Shown here: positions 17,869 through 27,619 of the stretch, piece after piece
Position numbering within the stretch: position 1 is the first letter of the stretch
Layout of the letters: every line of letters starts with the position of its first letter
From: DATAZK01 sp965199805
GTDB lineage: Bacteria > Actinomycetota > Actinomycetes > Frankiales > Frankiaceae
DNA: 64,000 bases
Assembly (NCBI GenBank): GCA_965199805.1
Contig: CBDATO010000001.1
Coordinates: 3,348,001-3,412,000, forward strand
Direction of reading: 5' to 3'
Translations under genes and position numbers: made by a program
The notes under the pieces: generated by a model
What the model saw: only the letters and a program-made list of their open reading frames with translations
What the model was told of the DNA's origin: nothing
Database searches by the model: none

Positions 17869-19323
17869 TCAGGCCGGGTCCGGCGCCGCGGTCGTGACGG
17901 CGGCGGACGGGGTACGCGGCCGCTTCCACCGGGCGAGCCCGGCCATCACGAACGGCGGCGACGCGAGCACCAGCGTCGCCAGGGCCAGCAGCGCCACGTA
18001 GGTCACCGGGTTGCCGGTCTTCAGCTGGCTCGGCGGGATGAAGCCGAGCAAGAAGGCGGCGATGCAGCCGGCCAGCCCGACCCCGCCGACGAGCCAGACG
18101 CCCACGATGCCGCCGGGGATCCGGTACGGCCGGTGCGTGTCGGGCTGGGTGTAGCGCAGCCGGATGACGGCGGCGAACATCAGCCCGTACAGGATCACGA
18201 TGATCTGCGCGGTGACGGCCGAGAGCATCCAGTACGAGGTCGACACGCTCGGCACCAGCAGGAAGAGCAGCGCGAAGACCGACCCGCCGATGCCCTGGAT
18301 CACCAGCGAGGCGACCGGCACGCCGGCGGCGTTCTCCCGGCCGAGCAGCGCCGGGGCCTGCCCCTGCCGGGCGACCTCGGCCATGCCCTTTGCGGGCCCG
18401 AGGATCCACGGCGAGAGGTGGGCGATGCCGCCGAGGGTCACGATCACCGCGAGCGGGGCGAGCAGCCAGCCGACGCCGAACGTGTCGAGCACGCTCTGGA
18501 AGAGCTGCATGGTGCCGCTGACCAGGCTGAGCTCCTTCTGCGGCAGCACGATCGCGAGGAAGAGCGAGCCGAGCACCGAGAAGACCAGGATGATCACGAC
18601 GGCCAGCGCGATGGCCCGGGGCACGTCACGGCCGGGGTCGCGGGTGTCGCGGGCGTGGAAGCCGGCCATCTCCATGCCGGCGAAGAGCAAGATAATCCCG
18701 GCGAGGAAGGCCAGGTTCGACAGCTGCAGGTCGGGCACCAGCGCGTGGGCGCTGAACGGGATCTGCGACTTGTCGCCGCGCACCAGGTAGGCGATGCCGA
18801 AGCCGACCACCAGGATGCCGGGGATGATCGAGCCGGCGATGGTGCCGACCGAGCCGAGCAGCGCCGACGCCCGCACCCCGCGCAGGTTGATCGCCGTGGT
18901 CAGCCAGAAGAAGGCCAGCATGACGCCGACCAGGTAGTACTTGTTGTTCGCCAGGTCGGGGTTGATCGCGTACGCGAGCGAGGCTGCCATGAACGACAGC
19001 ACGGTGGGGAACCAGGCGAAGTTCTCGGAGTAGTCGCACCACACGGCGAGGAAGCCGGTACGCGAGCCCAAGGCCTGCTTCACCCAGGCGAAGACGCCGC
19101 CGTCGCGTGGCCAGCTGGTGCCGAGCTCGGCCGCCACCATGGCGATCGGGATCAGGAAGACGACGGCGGACAGCGCGAAGAGCGCGAGCATCGCCCAGCC
19201 GTACTCGGCCATCTGCGGCAGGTTGCGGATGCTGACGATCGCCGCGACGTTGATCATGGCGAGCCCGCCGACGCCCAGCTTCACGGACGAACTGCGCGAG
19301 CGGCGCCCCTTCGCCCGGCTCAT
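17869..19323 (-). CDS. APC-superfamily amino acid permease
   Basis: A 484-residue integral membrane transporter with about 12 hydrophobic segments. The first segment has the family GGLAMINVAAIVSIRNLP pattern, and FAWVKQALGSRTGFLAVW follows. These resemble glutamate/GABA antiporter (GadC/YjeM-like) proteins, so it probably moves amino acids, with substrate uncertain. The ATG at 19323 overlaps the TGA of the upstream gene by 4 bases (ATGA), so the two form an operon. It converges on rodA. Divergent placement beside a lysyl-tRNA synthetase fusion makes an amino-acid link plausible but unproven. Confidence 0.85.
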   Translation of the reverse strand: MSRAKGRRSRSSSVKLGVGGLAMINVAAIVSIRNLPQMAEYGWAMLALFALSAVVFLIPIAMVAAELGTSWPRDGGVFAWVKQALGSRTGFLAVWCDYSENFAWFPTVLSFMAASLAYAINPDLANNKYYLVGVMLAFFWLTTAINLRGVRASALLGSVGTIAGSIIPGILVVGFGIAYLVRGDKSQIPFSAHALVPDLQLSNLAFLAGIILLFAGMEMAGFHARDTRDPGRDVPRAIALAVVIILVFSVLGSLFLAIVLPQKELSLVSGTMQLFQSVLDTFGVGWLLAPLAVIVTLGGIAHLSPWILGPAKGMAEVARQGQAPALLGRENAAGVPVASLVIQGIGGSVFALLFLLVPSVSTSYWMLSAVTAQIIVILYGLMFAAVIRLRYTQPDTHRPYRIPGGIVGVWLVGGVGLAGCIAAFLLGFIPPSQLKTGNPVTYVALLALATLVLASPPFVMAGLARWKRPRTPSAAVTTAAPDPA

Positions 19324-19817
19324 CGGGCGCCCGCCGCGTCCAGCGCGTCGACGATCCGGTCACGCAGGCCGGTCGGGCCGCTCGCCTCGTCGCCCTGCAG
19401 GTAGAGCGTGTACTGGTGCCAGGTCCAGACCGTGCCGGCCGTGCGGCCGCGGTCGACCCCCTCCGCGTACCGCGCCGCCGCGTCACGCTGGTCGGCCGTC
19501 GGGTACGCGTCGGCCTGCAGCTCGATGCCGTCGCCGCAGTCACCGCCCTGCGCCAGCGTGAGCACGTCGGTGGTGACCGCCTCGGTCGAGTGGTTGCCGG
19601 TCGTGCGCTGCGTGCCGCACACGGTCAGGTCGTTCGCCCGCAACGCCGTCACAAGTTGCCCCGTCGTCGCCGTGTCGAAGTCATCTCGCGCGCGACCGGC
19701 GGTCACGATCGTCAATACCAGGACGACAGCAAGAGCAACGGCAATGATCGCGACTGACGCGATGGCCCCACCCCGGTGGGTCCGGTCGGGAGACCGGACC
19801 TCCGGACGGGTCGGCAT
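19320..19817 (-). CDS. Small single-pass membrane or exported protein, unknown function
   Basis: A 165-residue protein with one hydrophobic segment at about 17-38 (SVAIIAVALAVVLVLTIV), followed by an exported domain of about 125 residues with two Cys (CGTQ and GGDCGDG). A longer frame begins at 19940, but ATG 19817 gives the natural membrane-anchor start and avoids overlap with the divergent synthetase gene. It is translationally coupled to the permease through the ATGA overlap, so it may be an accessory subunit. No family was recognised. Confidence 0.65.
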   Translation of the reverse strand: MPTRPEVRSPDRTHRGGAIASVAIIAVALAVVLVLTIVTAGRARDDFDTATTGQLVTALRANDLTVCGTQRTTGNHSTEAVTTDVLTLAQGGDCGDGIELQADAYPTADQRDAAARYAEGVDRGRTAGTVWTWHQYTLYLQGDEASGPTGLRDRIVDALDAAGAR

Positions 19818-19877
19818 TACGGGCACAGGAGGTCCTTCGGCAGTGCGAGTGGTTGTGGAGTGCAGTGGCGGGATGAC

Positions 19878-22800
19878 ATGACGGACTCCGAGGGACCGGG
19901 CGCCGCGACGCCCGTCGAGTCCGCGCACACCGCAGCCCAACTTGTGACATCGAAGCGCGAAACGACGCTGGAACGGCGCCGCGAGAAGCTGGACCGGATC
20001 CAGGCGTCCTCACATCCGCTCGAGTATCGCTACCCGGTTGATCACAGCGCGGCTGATCTGACGAAGACGTACGCGCAGATTCCGGTCGGCACCACGACGA
20101 ACGAGGTCCGGGTCGCCGGCCGGCTCATGCTGCTGCGCAAGCACGGGCGCCTCAGCTTCGGGGTGCTGCGCGACCGCACCGGCACCATCCAGCTGTACGT
20201 CGACGCCGGCGTGCTGGGGGAGGAGCGCTACCGCGACTTCCTCGGCTCCGACCGCGGCGACTGGGTCGGCGTGCACGGCACCGTCATGCGCACCGACAAG
20301 GGCGAGCTGTCGATCGCCGTCGCCGACTTCTCCTTCCTCGGCAAGGCGCTGCGCCCGCTGCCCGACAAGGACAAGGGCCTCACCGACGTCGAGGTGCGCT
20401 ACCGGCAGCGCTACCTCGACCTCATGGTCAACGACCGCACCCGGCAGATCTTCGAGATCCGCCGTCGCGCCATCCACGCGATCCGCCGCCACCTCGACGA
20501 GCACGGCTTCTGGGAGGTGGAGGGGCCGATCCTGCAGAGCATCCAGGGCGGCGCCACGGCCCGGCCGTTCATCACCCACCACAACGCGCTCGACATCGAC
20601 ATGTACCTGCGAATCGCCCTCGAGCTGCACCTCAAGCGGCTCGTGGTCGGCGGCATGGAGCGCGTCTTCGAGCTCAGCCGCGTGTTTCGTAATGAAGGCA
20701 TCGACGTCCGGCACAACCCGGAATTCACGATGCTGGAGGCGTACCAGGCCTTCGGCGACTACGGCGACATGATGGACCTGGTCGAGGGCATGGTCGTCGC
20801 CGCGATCGGCGATGCTCTTGGCGGCGGGTACGTGGTGAAGGTGGGCGGCCGCGATGTCGACCTGTCACCGCCGTGGCCGCGGATCAGCGTCGCCGACCTC
20901 ATCGAGCAGCGCCTCGGCGTACGGCTCGAGGCCACCATGCCGGTCGAGGACGCCCGCAAGATCCTCGACGGTCTCGGGGTCGAGTGGGAGGACGGCTGGG
21001 GCTCCGGCAAGTGCATGAAGGCGGTGATCGACGACCGCATCCAGCACGACGTCGTCGAGCCGATCTTCGTCACCGACTACCCGGAGGAGGTCTCGCCGCT
21101 CGCCCGCGTGCACCGGTCCAAGCCGGGTTACGTCGAGCGCTTCGAGCTGATGGTGGCCGGCTTCGAGCTGTGCAACGCCTACAGCGAGCAGAACGACGCC
21201 AAGCAGCAGCTCGCCGCCTTCGAGATGGAGGCACGGGCCAAGGCGGCCGGTGACCCCGAGGCCGGCGACATCGACTACGACTACGTGCGCGCGCTCGAGT
21301 ACGGCCTGCCGTGCACCGGCGGCCTCGGCGTCGGCATCGACCGGCTGGTCATGCTGCTGTCCGGCGCCGACAACATCCGTGAGGTCATCCTCTTCCCGAC
21401 CATGCGCCCGGAGCCCGGCACCGGCCCCGTGGTGCCCAAGGGCGGGGGAGAGGGCGGGCTCGGCCGGCTCGGCCCGCCGCCGCAGCGCTCCGGCGCCCCC
21501 GCGGCCGTCCCCGCTGCGACGGCGTCCACCAACGGCACCGTCGTCGCCCTGCCGGCAGCCGCCGCCCCGGTCGCGGTCGCCGTTCCGCCGGCGCCCACAA
21601 CGGCGGTCCCGTTCTACGAGCAGCGCCGCAAGGAGCGCAAGACGCTGCGCAACATCGGCATCCTCGCGGCCATCGGCGGCGTCTTCATGCTGCTGTCGCG
21701 GATCCCGATCGTGCACTCCAAGTTCGGCGAGTACGGCGACATCGCGCCCACCTGGTTCCGCGCCACGAGCAGCGTCGTCACGGTCATCGTCGGCTTCGCC
21801 ATGCTGGTCATCGCCCGCAACCTCGGACGCGGCAAGCTGCGCGCGTTCCAGGTCGGCATCGTGCTGTTCGTCCTCGGCATCCTCAGCAACGCGCTGCAGG
21901 GTCCGCATCCGATCGCGATCGCGTACTCGGCGATGATGGCGACGCTGCTGTTCACCAACCGCGGCCTGTTCAAGGGCCGCTCCGATCCGCCGTCGGTGCT
22001 GCGGCTCATCCGGCTGGTTCCGCTCTACGTGGTCGCTGTGCTCGCCACCGGCTGGGTCAGCCTGATCATCGAGCGCAAGCGCCTGGACGCCCCGCTGACC
22101 TTCTGGCGCGGCATGGAGACGATCGGCAAGCAGCTGATCGGGGTGCACGGCCCGTACGAGTACAACCGCCGCTTCTTCTCCGACTACTTCCCGGGCACGA
22201 TGCTGGCGCTCGGCATCATCGGCGTGCTGGGCCTTGCGGTGCTGCTCTTCCGCCCGCTGCGCCACTCGGCGCCGCACACCGTGTCGGACTGGGACCGGGC
22301 CAACGCGCTGGTCCGCGCGTACGGCTCCGACACGCTCGCGTTCTTCGCGCTGCGCGACGACAAGAGCTTCTTCTTCAGCTCCGACGGCGAGGCGTTCGTC
22401 GCCTACACCTACCTCGGCGGCTACGCGCTGGTGTCGGGTGACCCGATCGGGGCGCCGCAGTCGATCGACCATTGCCTCGACGAGTTCCTCGACCTCTGCG
22501 CCACGAACTCCTGGCGGGTCGCCTTCCTGGCCGCCCGCACCGACGAGCTGCCCCGCTACGCGGCCCGCGGCCTGCGCGGCTTCTACCTCGGCGACGAGGC
22601 GATCGTCTCCTGCCGCGACTTCACCCTCGACGGCCCGGAGATGAAGAGCGTGCGGGCAGCCGTACGCCGGGTGGGACGCAGCTACCGCTTCCAGGTCGTG
22701 CGCGAGTCGCACGCGCCGGAGGCCCTGGTCCGGCAGCTGAACGCGATCAGCGAGGAGTGGCGCGGCAAGGCCCCAGAGCGCGGCTTCACCATGTCGCTCA

Positions 22801-23360
22801 GCCAGGACATCGAGGGCGGCGGCAAGAACCCGGAGTTCCTGCTCTGCGTCGCGCTCGACGAGGACGGGCGCCCCGGCGGCTTCCTGCGCATCGTGCCCGC
22901 GTACGGCGACGACTTCGGCTACACGCTGGACCTGATGCGCCACCGGCCGACGGCACCGAACGGCATGACCGAGTACCTCATCTCCGAGACCGCGCTCGCG
23001 CTCGGCGCCGAGGGCATCGGCCGGCTGTCGATGAACTTCGCGATGTGGGGCAAGTTGTACGAGGAGGGCGTCGACTACACGGTCGGCCAGAAGATGGCCA
23101 AGAAGGTCATCGACGTGCTCAACCCGTTCTTCCAGATCAAGTCGCTGCACGACTTCAACGAGAAGTTCTCGCCGGTCTGGCTGTCGCGGATGCTGGTCTT
23201 CGAGGAGCCGTTCGACCTGCCGCGGGTGGGCCTCCTGTACGCCGGCGCCGAGGGCTTCCTGTCGCTGCCGGGTATCGGCGGGCTGTTCGTCCCGCACTCC
23301 GTCGGCGGGGTGTCGGGCGACGAGGCCGACCGGCCGGATTCGGGGATTCGAGCCGCGTGA
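19878..23360 (+). CDS. Lysyl-tRNA synthetase fused to an MprF-like phosphatidylglycerol lysyltransferase (LysRS first)
   Basis: An 1160-residue two-enzyme fusion. Residues 1 to about 510 are a class II LysRS, with the OB-fold anticodon domain, motif 2 (FRNEGIDVRHNPEFTMLEAY) and motif 3 (GLGVGIDRLVMLLSG). A Pro/Ala linker is followed by about five or six membrane segments at about 588-795. The C-terminal DUF2156 aminoacyl-transferase domain has the GYALVSGDPIG and LSMNFAMWGK signatures. The fusion would charge tRNA-Lys and pass lysine to phosphatidylglycerol, lowering surface charge and sensitivity to cationic peptides. In M. tuberculosis LysX the MprF half comes first; here the order is reversed. 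ATG 19878 is chosen over 19776. Confidence 0.88.
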   Translation: MTDSEGPGAATPVESAHTAAQLVTSKRETTLERRREKLDRIQASSHPLEYRYPVDHSAADLTKTYAQIPVGTTTNEVRVAGRLMLLRKHGRLSFGVLRDRTGTIQLYVDAGVLGEERYRDFLGSDRGDWVGVHGTVMRTDKGELSIAVADFSFLGKALRPLPDKDKGLTDVEVRYRQRYLDLMVNDRTRQIFEIRRRAIHAIRRHLDEHGFWEVEGPILQSIQGGATARPFITHHNALDIDMYLRIALELHLKRLVVGGMERVFELSRVFRNEGIDVRHNPEFTMLEAYQAFGDYGDMMDLVEGMVVAAIGDALGGGYVVKVGGRDVDLSPPWPRISVADLIEQRLGVRLEATMPVEDARKILDGLGVEWEDGWGSGKCMKAVIDDRIQHDVVEPIFVTDYPEEVSPLARVHRSKPGYVERFELMVAGFELCNAYSEQNDAKQQLAAFEMEARAKAAGDPEAGDIDYDYVRALEYGLPCTGGLGVGIDRLVMLLSGADNIREVILFPTMRPEPGTGPVVPKGGGEGGLGRLGPPPQRSGAPAAVPAATASTNGTVVALPAAAAPVAVAVPPAPTTAVPFYEQRRKERKTLRNIGILAAIGGVFMLLSRIPIVHSKFGEYGDIAPTWFRATSSVVTVIVGFAMLVIARNLGRGKLRAFQVGIVLFVLGILSNALQGPHPIAIAYSAMMATLLFTNRGLFKGRSDPPSVLRLIRLVPLYVVAVLATGWVSLIIERKRLDAPLTFWRGMETIGKQLIGVHGPYEYNRRFFSDYFPGTMLALGIIGVLGLAVLLFRPLRHSAPHTVSDWDRANALVRAYGSDTLAFFALRDDKSFFFSSDGEAFVAYTYLGGYALVSGDPIGAPQSIDHCLDEFLDLCATNSWRVAFLAARTDELPRYAARGLRGFYLGDEAIVSCRDFTLDGPEMKSVRAAVRRVGRSYRFQVVRESHAPEALVRQLNAISEEWRGKAPERGFTMSLSQDIEGGGKNPEFLLCVALDEDGRPGGFLRIVPAYGDDFGYTLDLMRHRPTAPNGMTEYLISETALALGAEGIGRLSMNFAMWGKLYEEGVDYTVGQKMAKKVIDVLNPFFQIKSLHDFNEKFSPVWLSRMLVFEEPFDLPRVGLLYAGAEGFLSLPGIGGLFVPHSVGGVSGDEADRPDSGIRAA

Positions 23361-23387
23361 TGATCGCTCCGTGCTACTGAAGATCTC

Positions 23388-24710
23388 GTGATCGAGCGCC
23401 TTTCCCTCATCAAAGGCGCGTTCCCCGTCGTCCTGGTCGTCCTGGGCGTCGGCTCGCTGCTGCTCGCGCTGTCGTGGAAGCGCTCGGTCCTCACGCGCCA
23501 GCTCATGTACGGGGTGCCGATCACCGGCGCCCTCGTCGGGATCATCGCGATCCTGGTGGACGGGCTCGCGCTGGTGCCGTACCAGTTCCCGAACTCGTAC
23601 TACCTCTGGGTGGGCCTCGTGGTGCTCGCCCTCGTGGTCACGGCGATCGCGTGGATACGGGTCGGCAACTGGCGGCGCCTCGTCGGCCTGCTCTCGGTGG
23701 TGCTGACCGCGCTCATGGCCATGAACCTGATCAACCAGCACTACCAGTACTACCCGACCGTCGGCTCGCTGTTCGGCGTCAACGCCGAGGACGAGGTCAG
23801 CATCCAGGAGCTCAACGCCATCCGTGACCGGGCGGCGCGCGAGAACGGCGGCGCCATCCCCACCTCGGGCTTCACCATCGAGATCCGGATCCCCGGCACC
23901 AAGTCGGGCTTCTCGGCGCGTACCGCCCAGGTGTGGGTGCCGCCGAAGTGGGTCGCGGACAAGAACGCCCGGCTGCCGCTGATCATCCTGCTCGCCGGCA
24001 CGCCCGGGGCGCCGCAGGACTGGACCCGGGCCTCGTTCGCCGACGAGACCGCCCGCGAGTTCGCCGACGCCCACGGCGGGGTCGCGCCGCTGATCGTCAT
24101 GCCCGACCAGAACGGCACGGTCGACAACGACACTGAGTGCGTCGACAGCAGCCGGGGCAACGCGGAGACGTACGTGACCGTCGACGTCCCGCGCTTCATG
24201 CGCAAGACCTTCGGCGCGCTGCCGCAGCCGAAGGGCGGCCGGCCGACCATGGCGATCGCGGGCCTGTCGGAGGGCGGCATGTGCGCCACCATGCTCACCC
24301 TGCGCCACCCCGACCTGTTCGCCGCGTTCGCCGACTACTCCGGCCTGACCGGCCCGACCGTCGGCTTCACCATCCAGCCCCGCGAGACCACCCAGGTGCT
24401 CTTCAACGGCGACGACGAGGCCTACGACCAGCACAACCCGATCTGGCTGCTGGACAACCGGCGTTTCCCGAAGACCGCCGGCTGGTTCGAGGTGGGGACG
24501 GCGGACGACCTGCCGCTGCGCTCCCAGCGCATCCTCGTCCCGCTGGCCATCCAGGCCGGTGTGGCCACCTGCTCGAAGGAGATCGACGGGGGCGGCCACA
24601 ACTTCTCGTTCTGGGGGCAGGCCTTCCAGGACTCGCTGCCCTGGCTGTCGTGGAAGCTCGGCCTGACCCCGAAGCCGGCCGACGAAGCCGGAGCCATTTG
24701 CAGGCCGTGA
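23388..24710 (+). CDS. Membrane-anchored esterase (alpha/beta-hydrolase, esterase D type)
   Basis: A 440-residue protein with four N-terminal membrane segments (about residues 10-30, 40-60, 67-87 and 95-113) and an extracytoplasmic alpha/beta-hydrolase domain. The nucleophile is Ser294 in GLSEGGM, and the catalytic His is in DGGGHNFSFW near the C-terminus. It begins at GTG 23388, 27 bases after the LysRS-MprF fusion, so it is likely co-transcribed. Periplasmic hydrolases that deacylate aminoacyl-phosphatidylglycerol are known next to MprF-type genes in other bacteria. The same role here is inference; a mycolyl- or general esterase is the alternative. Confidence 0.82.
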   Translation: MIERLSLIKGAFPVVLVVLGVGSLLLALSWKRSVLTRQLMYGVPITGALVGIIAILVDGLALVPYQFPNSYYLWVGLVVLALVVTAIAWIRVGNWRRLVGLLSVVLTALMAMNLINQHYQYYPTVGSLFGVNAEDEVSIQELNAIRDRAARENGGAIPTSGFTIEIRIPGTKSGFSARTAQVWVPPKWVADKNARLPLIILLAGTPGAPQDWTRASFADETAREFADAHGGVAPLIVMPDQNGTVDNDTECVDSSRGNAETYVTVDVPRFMRKTFGALPQPKGGRPTMAIAGLSEGGMCATMLTLRHPDLFAAFADYSGLTGPTVGFTIQPRETTQVLFNGDDEAYDQHNPIWLLDNRRFPKTAGWFEVGTADDLPLRSQRILVPLAIQAGVATCSKEIDGGGHNFSFWGQAFQDSLPWLSWKLGLTPKPADEAGAICRP

Positions 24711-24756
24711 CCGTGCGATCTGTCGGGATTTGACCCGCACCCATACCGTAAGAGGC

Positions 24757-26661
24757 ATGTTCGCCCCCGGATCCGTGCCCTCGCTGTGGCCCCGCCTGGA
24801 GCCCCTGCTGCCCCGAGTGCGCAAGCCGGTGCAGTACGTCGGCGGTGAGCTCAACGCCCAGCTCAAGGACTGGGAGAGCGCAACCGTGCGCTGGGCGCTC
24901 ATGTACCCCGACGCGTACGAGGTCGGCCTGCCCAACCAGGGCGTCATGATCCTGTACGAGGTGCTCAATGAGCAGCCCGACGTCCTGGCCGAGCGCACGT
25001 ACAGCGTCTGGCCGGATCTCGAGGCGCTGATGCGCGAGCACGACATCGACCAGTTCACGCTCGAGTCGCACCGCCCGGTCGGCGCGTTCGACGTGCTCGG
25101 CATGAGCTTCTCGACCGAGCTCGGCTACACTAACTTCCTGGTCGCGCTCGAGCTCGCCAAGATCCCGCTGCAGTCCCGCGACCGCGACGAGAGCCACCCG
25201 CTGGTCATCGCCGGTGGTCACGCCGCGTTCAACCCGGAGCCGATCGCCGACTTCCTCGACGCGGTCGTGCTCGGTGACGGTGAGGAGGCGGTGCTCGCGA
25301 TCACGGCGCTGCTGCGGATCGCCAAGGCCGAGGGCTGGTCGCGCGAGCAGACGCTCTTCGAGCTGGCGCGCCGGCAGATCGCCTACGTGCCGCGCTTCTA
25401 CGACGTCGACTACGCGGCCGACGGGCGCATCGCCCGGATCGCCGTCACCCGCGACGGGGTGCCGAAGCGTCCGTCGAAGTACACCGTCACCAACCTCGAC
25501 GCGTGGCCGTACCCGAAGCAGCCGCTGGTGCCGCTCGCCGAGAGCGTCCACGAGCGGATGAGTGTCGAGATCTTCCGCGGCTGCACCCGCGGCTGCCGCT
25601 TCTGCCAGGCGGGGATGATCACCCGTCCGGTACGCGAGCGCAGCATCGAGGGCATCGGCCAGATGGTCGCGAAGGGGCTGGCCGCCACCGGTTACGAGGA
25701 GGTCGGGCTGCTCAGCCTGAGCTCGGCCGACCACACCGAGATCGGGGAGCTGGCCAAGCAGCTCGCCGACCGTTACGAGGGCACCCAGACCTCGCTGTCG
25801 CTGCCCTCCACCCGGGTCGACGCCTTCAACATCACGCTGGCGGAGGAGTTCGCCCGCGGCGGCCGGCGCTCCGGCCTGACCTTCGCGCCCGAGGGCGGCT
25901 CCGAGCGGCTGCGCAAGGTGATCAACAAGACGGTCACCGAGGAAGACCTCATCCGCACCGTCACGACCGCGTACGCGGCCGGCTGGTCGCAGGTGAAGCT
26001 CTACTTCATGTGCGGTCTGCCCACCGAGACCGACGAGGACGTGCTCCAGATCGCCAAGCTGGCGAAGAACGTCATCCGGGCCGGGCGCGAGACCACCGGC
26101 CGGCGCGACATCCGGTGCACGGTGTCGATCGGCGGGTTCGTCCCGAAGCCGCACACCCCGTTCCAGTGGGCGTCGCAGCTGTCCGCTGAGGAGACCGACC
26201 GCCGCCTCGCCATGCTGCGCAACGCGATCGGCCGCGACAAGGCCATTGGCTTCCGCTACCACGACGGCAAGCCTGGGATCATCGAGGGCCTGCTCTCGCG
26301 CGGTGACCGGCGGGTGTCCGCGGTGATCGCCGAGGTCGTGCGCCGCGGAGGGCGGTTCGACGGCTGGAGCGAGTACTTCGACTACCAGCAGTGGCGCGAC
26401 AGCGCGGCCGCGGTCGGCATCGACGTCGACTGGTACACCGTCCGGGAGCGCACCCGTAACGAGGTGCTGCCGTGGGACCACCTCGACTCCGGCCTCGACG
26501 AGGAATGGCTCTGGTCGGACTGGCAGGAGGCGCTCGACGAGCGCGAGATCGACGACTGCCGCTGGGCACCCTGCTTCGACTGCGGCGTCTGCCCGACCAT
26601 GGGCACGTCGATCGAGATCGGCCCCACCGGTCGCTCGCTCCTGCCGCTCAACCCGGTCTGA
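24757..26661 (+). CDS. B12-binding-domain radical SAM protein (TIGR03960 type)
   Basis: A 634-residue protein with an N-terminal cobalamin-binding-like domain and a radical SAM core whose [4Fe-4S] ligands are Cys276, Cys280 and Cys283 (CTRGCRFC). The C-terminus adds a second cysteine cluster, APCFDCGVCPTMG. The ATG at 24757 begins the conserved family N-terminus (RLEPLLPRVRKPVQYVGGEL); the frame from TTG 24730 is less likely. It is followed after 2 bases by its usual DUF2344 partner and then by rne. The reaction is unknown. Conserved position before rne and ribosomal genes suggests an RNA- or ribosome-linked modification. Confidence 0.9.
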   Translation: MFAPGSVPSLWPRLEPLLPRVRKPVQYVGGELNAQLKDWESATVRWALMYPDAYEVGLPNQGVMILYEVLNEQPDVLAERTYSVWPDLEALMREHDIDQFTLESHRPVGAFDVLGMSFSTELGYTNFLVALELAKIPLQSRDRDESHPLVIAGGHAAFNPEPIADFLDAVVLGDGEEAVLAITALLRIAKAEGWSREQTLFELARRQIAYVPRFYDVDYAADGRIARIAVTRDGVPKRPSKYTVTNLDAWPYPKQPLVPLAESVHERMSVEIFRGCTRGCRFCQAGMITRPVRERSIEGIGQMVAKGLAATGYEEVGLLSLSSADHTEIGELAKQLADRYEGTQTSLSLPSTRVDAFNITLAEEFARGGRRSGLTFAPEGGSERLRKVINKTVTEEDLIRTVTTAYAAGWSQVKLYFMCGLPTETDEDVLQIAKLAKNVIRAGRETTGRRDIRCTVSIGGFVPKPHTPFQWASQLSAEETDRRLAMLRNAIGRDKAIGFRYHDGKPGIIEGLLSRGDRRVSAVIAEVVRRGGRFDGWSEYFDYQQWRDSAAAVGIDVDWYTVRERTRNEVLPWDHLDSGLDEEWLWSDWQEALDEREIDDCRWAPCFDCGVCPTMGTSIEIGPTGRSLLPLNPV

Positions 26662-26663
26662 CG

Positions 26664-27512
26664 GTGCCCGTCTCCCCGGGGCAGACCGCCAAGCGCCAGC
26701 CCGACCTGACCGGCCGCCAGACCGAGATCGTCCAGCGCATCCGGCTGCGCTACGCCAAGCGCGGCCGGCTGCGCTTCACCTCCCACCGTGACGTGGCGCG
26801 CGCCTTCGAGCGGGCCATCCGGCGGGCGGGGGTGCCGATGGCGTACTCCTCGGGCTTCACGGCCCACCCCCGGATCTCGTGGGCGGGGGCGGCCCCGACC
26901 GGGGCGGCGAGCGAGGCCGAATACGTCGAGCTCGGCCTCTGGGAGCTGCGCGATCCCGCGGAGGTCGCGGCGTCGATCGATGCCGCGCTCGCTCCCGGCA
27001 TCGACGTCCTCGAAGGCGTGACGGCACAGCCGGGCACCGGCAAGCTCGCCGACCGCATCGATGCGTGCATCTGGAAGCTCGAGATCTTCGGGGTGTCCGC
27101 AGCGGAGACGCAGACCGCGGTGGACGGGCTGTTCGCCGTCTCCGAGGCCCTGCAGGAGCGGGTGACCAAGGACGGCAAGCGCACGATCGACGTCAGGGCG
27201 CCTCTCACCAGCGCGATCGTTCGTTCCTCCGAAAGCGCCGCCGACAGCCCGGCACCCGACCCTCAGTCCGGCTCCGTAGCGGTGTCGTCACTGGAGCGGA
27301 GGCCGGTCTGTGCGATAGTGGAAGTGGTTGTACGGCAGACGACGCCCGTCGTACGGCCCGATGACGTTGTGGCTGCCTTGAGTTCTGTGGCCGGTTTGCC
27401 CGCACCGCTTTCGTCACTGGTGACGAGGTTGGAGCAGGGAAGACTGTCGGAAGATGGGTCGCTTGTTGATCCACTTGCTGCGGACAGAGCTCTCGCGCAG
27501 TCTGCGATCTGA
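26664..27512 (+). CDS. DUF2344 radical-SAM-associated protein (TIGR03936 type)
   Basis: A 282-residue partner of the preceding radical SAM protein; in some lineages the two are fused. The N-terminal signature RIRLRYAKRGRLRFTSHRDV and then FTAHPRISWA are characteristic. The frame runs back into the upstream gene, but GTG 26664 lies 2 bases after its stop and gives the family length. Tight spacing shows an operon. The C-terminal third is Ser/Pro-rich and poorly conserved. Biochemical function is not established. Confidence 0.85.
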   Translation: MPVSPGQTAKRQPDLTGRQTEIVQRIRLRYAKRGRLRFTSHRDVARAFERAIRRAGVPMAYSSGFTAHPRISWAGAAPTGAASEAEYVELGLWELRDPAEVAASIDAALAPGIDVLEGVTAQPGTGKLADRIDACIWKLEIFGVSAAETQTAVDGLFAVSEALQERVTKDGKRTIDVRAPLTSAIVRSSESAADSPAPDPQSGSVAVSSLERRPVCAIVEVVVRQTTPVVRPDDVVAALSSVAGLPAPLSSLVTRLEQGRLSEDGSLVDPLAADRALAQSAI

Positions 27513-27619
27513 AGTTCTCAGGTGGCGTCGCACGAGCGCTGACGAGACCCGTCGGCACCAATAGCGGATCCCTGCGCGGACGCGAGACCTACGCGCCCGG
27601 GGGCCGAAAGGCTTAGAAC

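Noticed and set aside
20865..25103. A 1412-codon minus-strand frame
   Set aside because: It is antisense to the LysRS-MprF fusion and the esterase, with Arg/Asp/Gly-rich translation typical of shadow frames.
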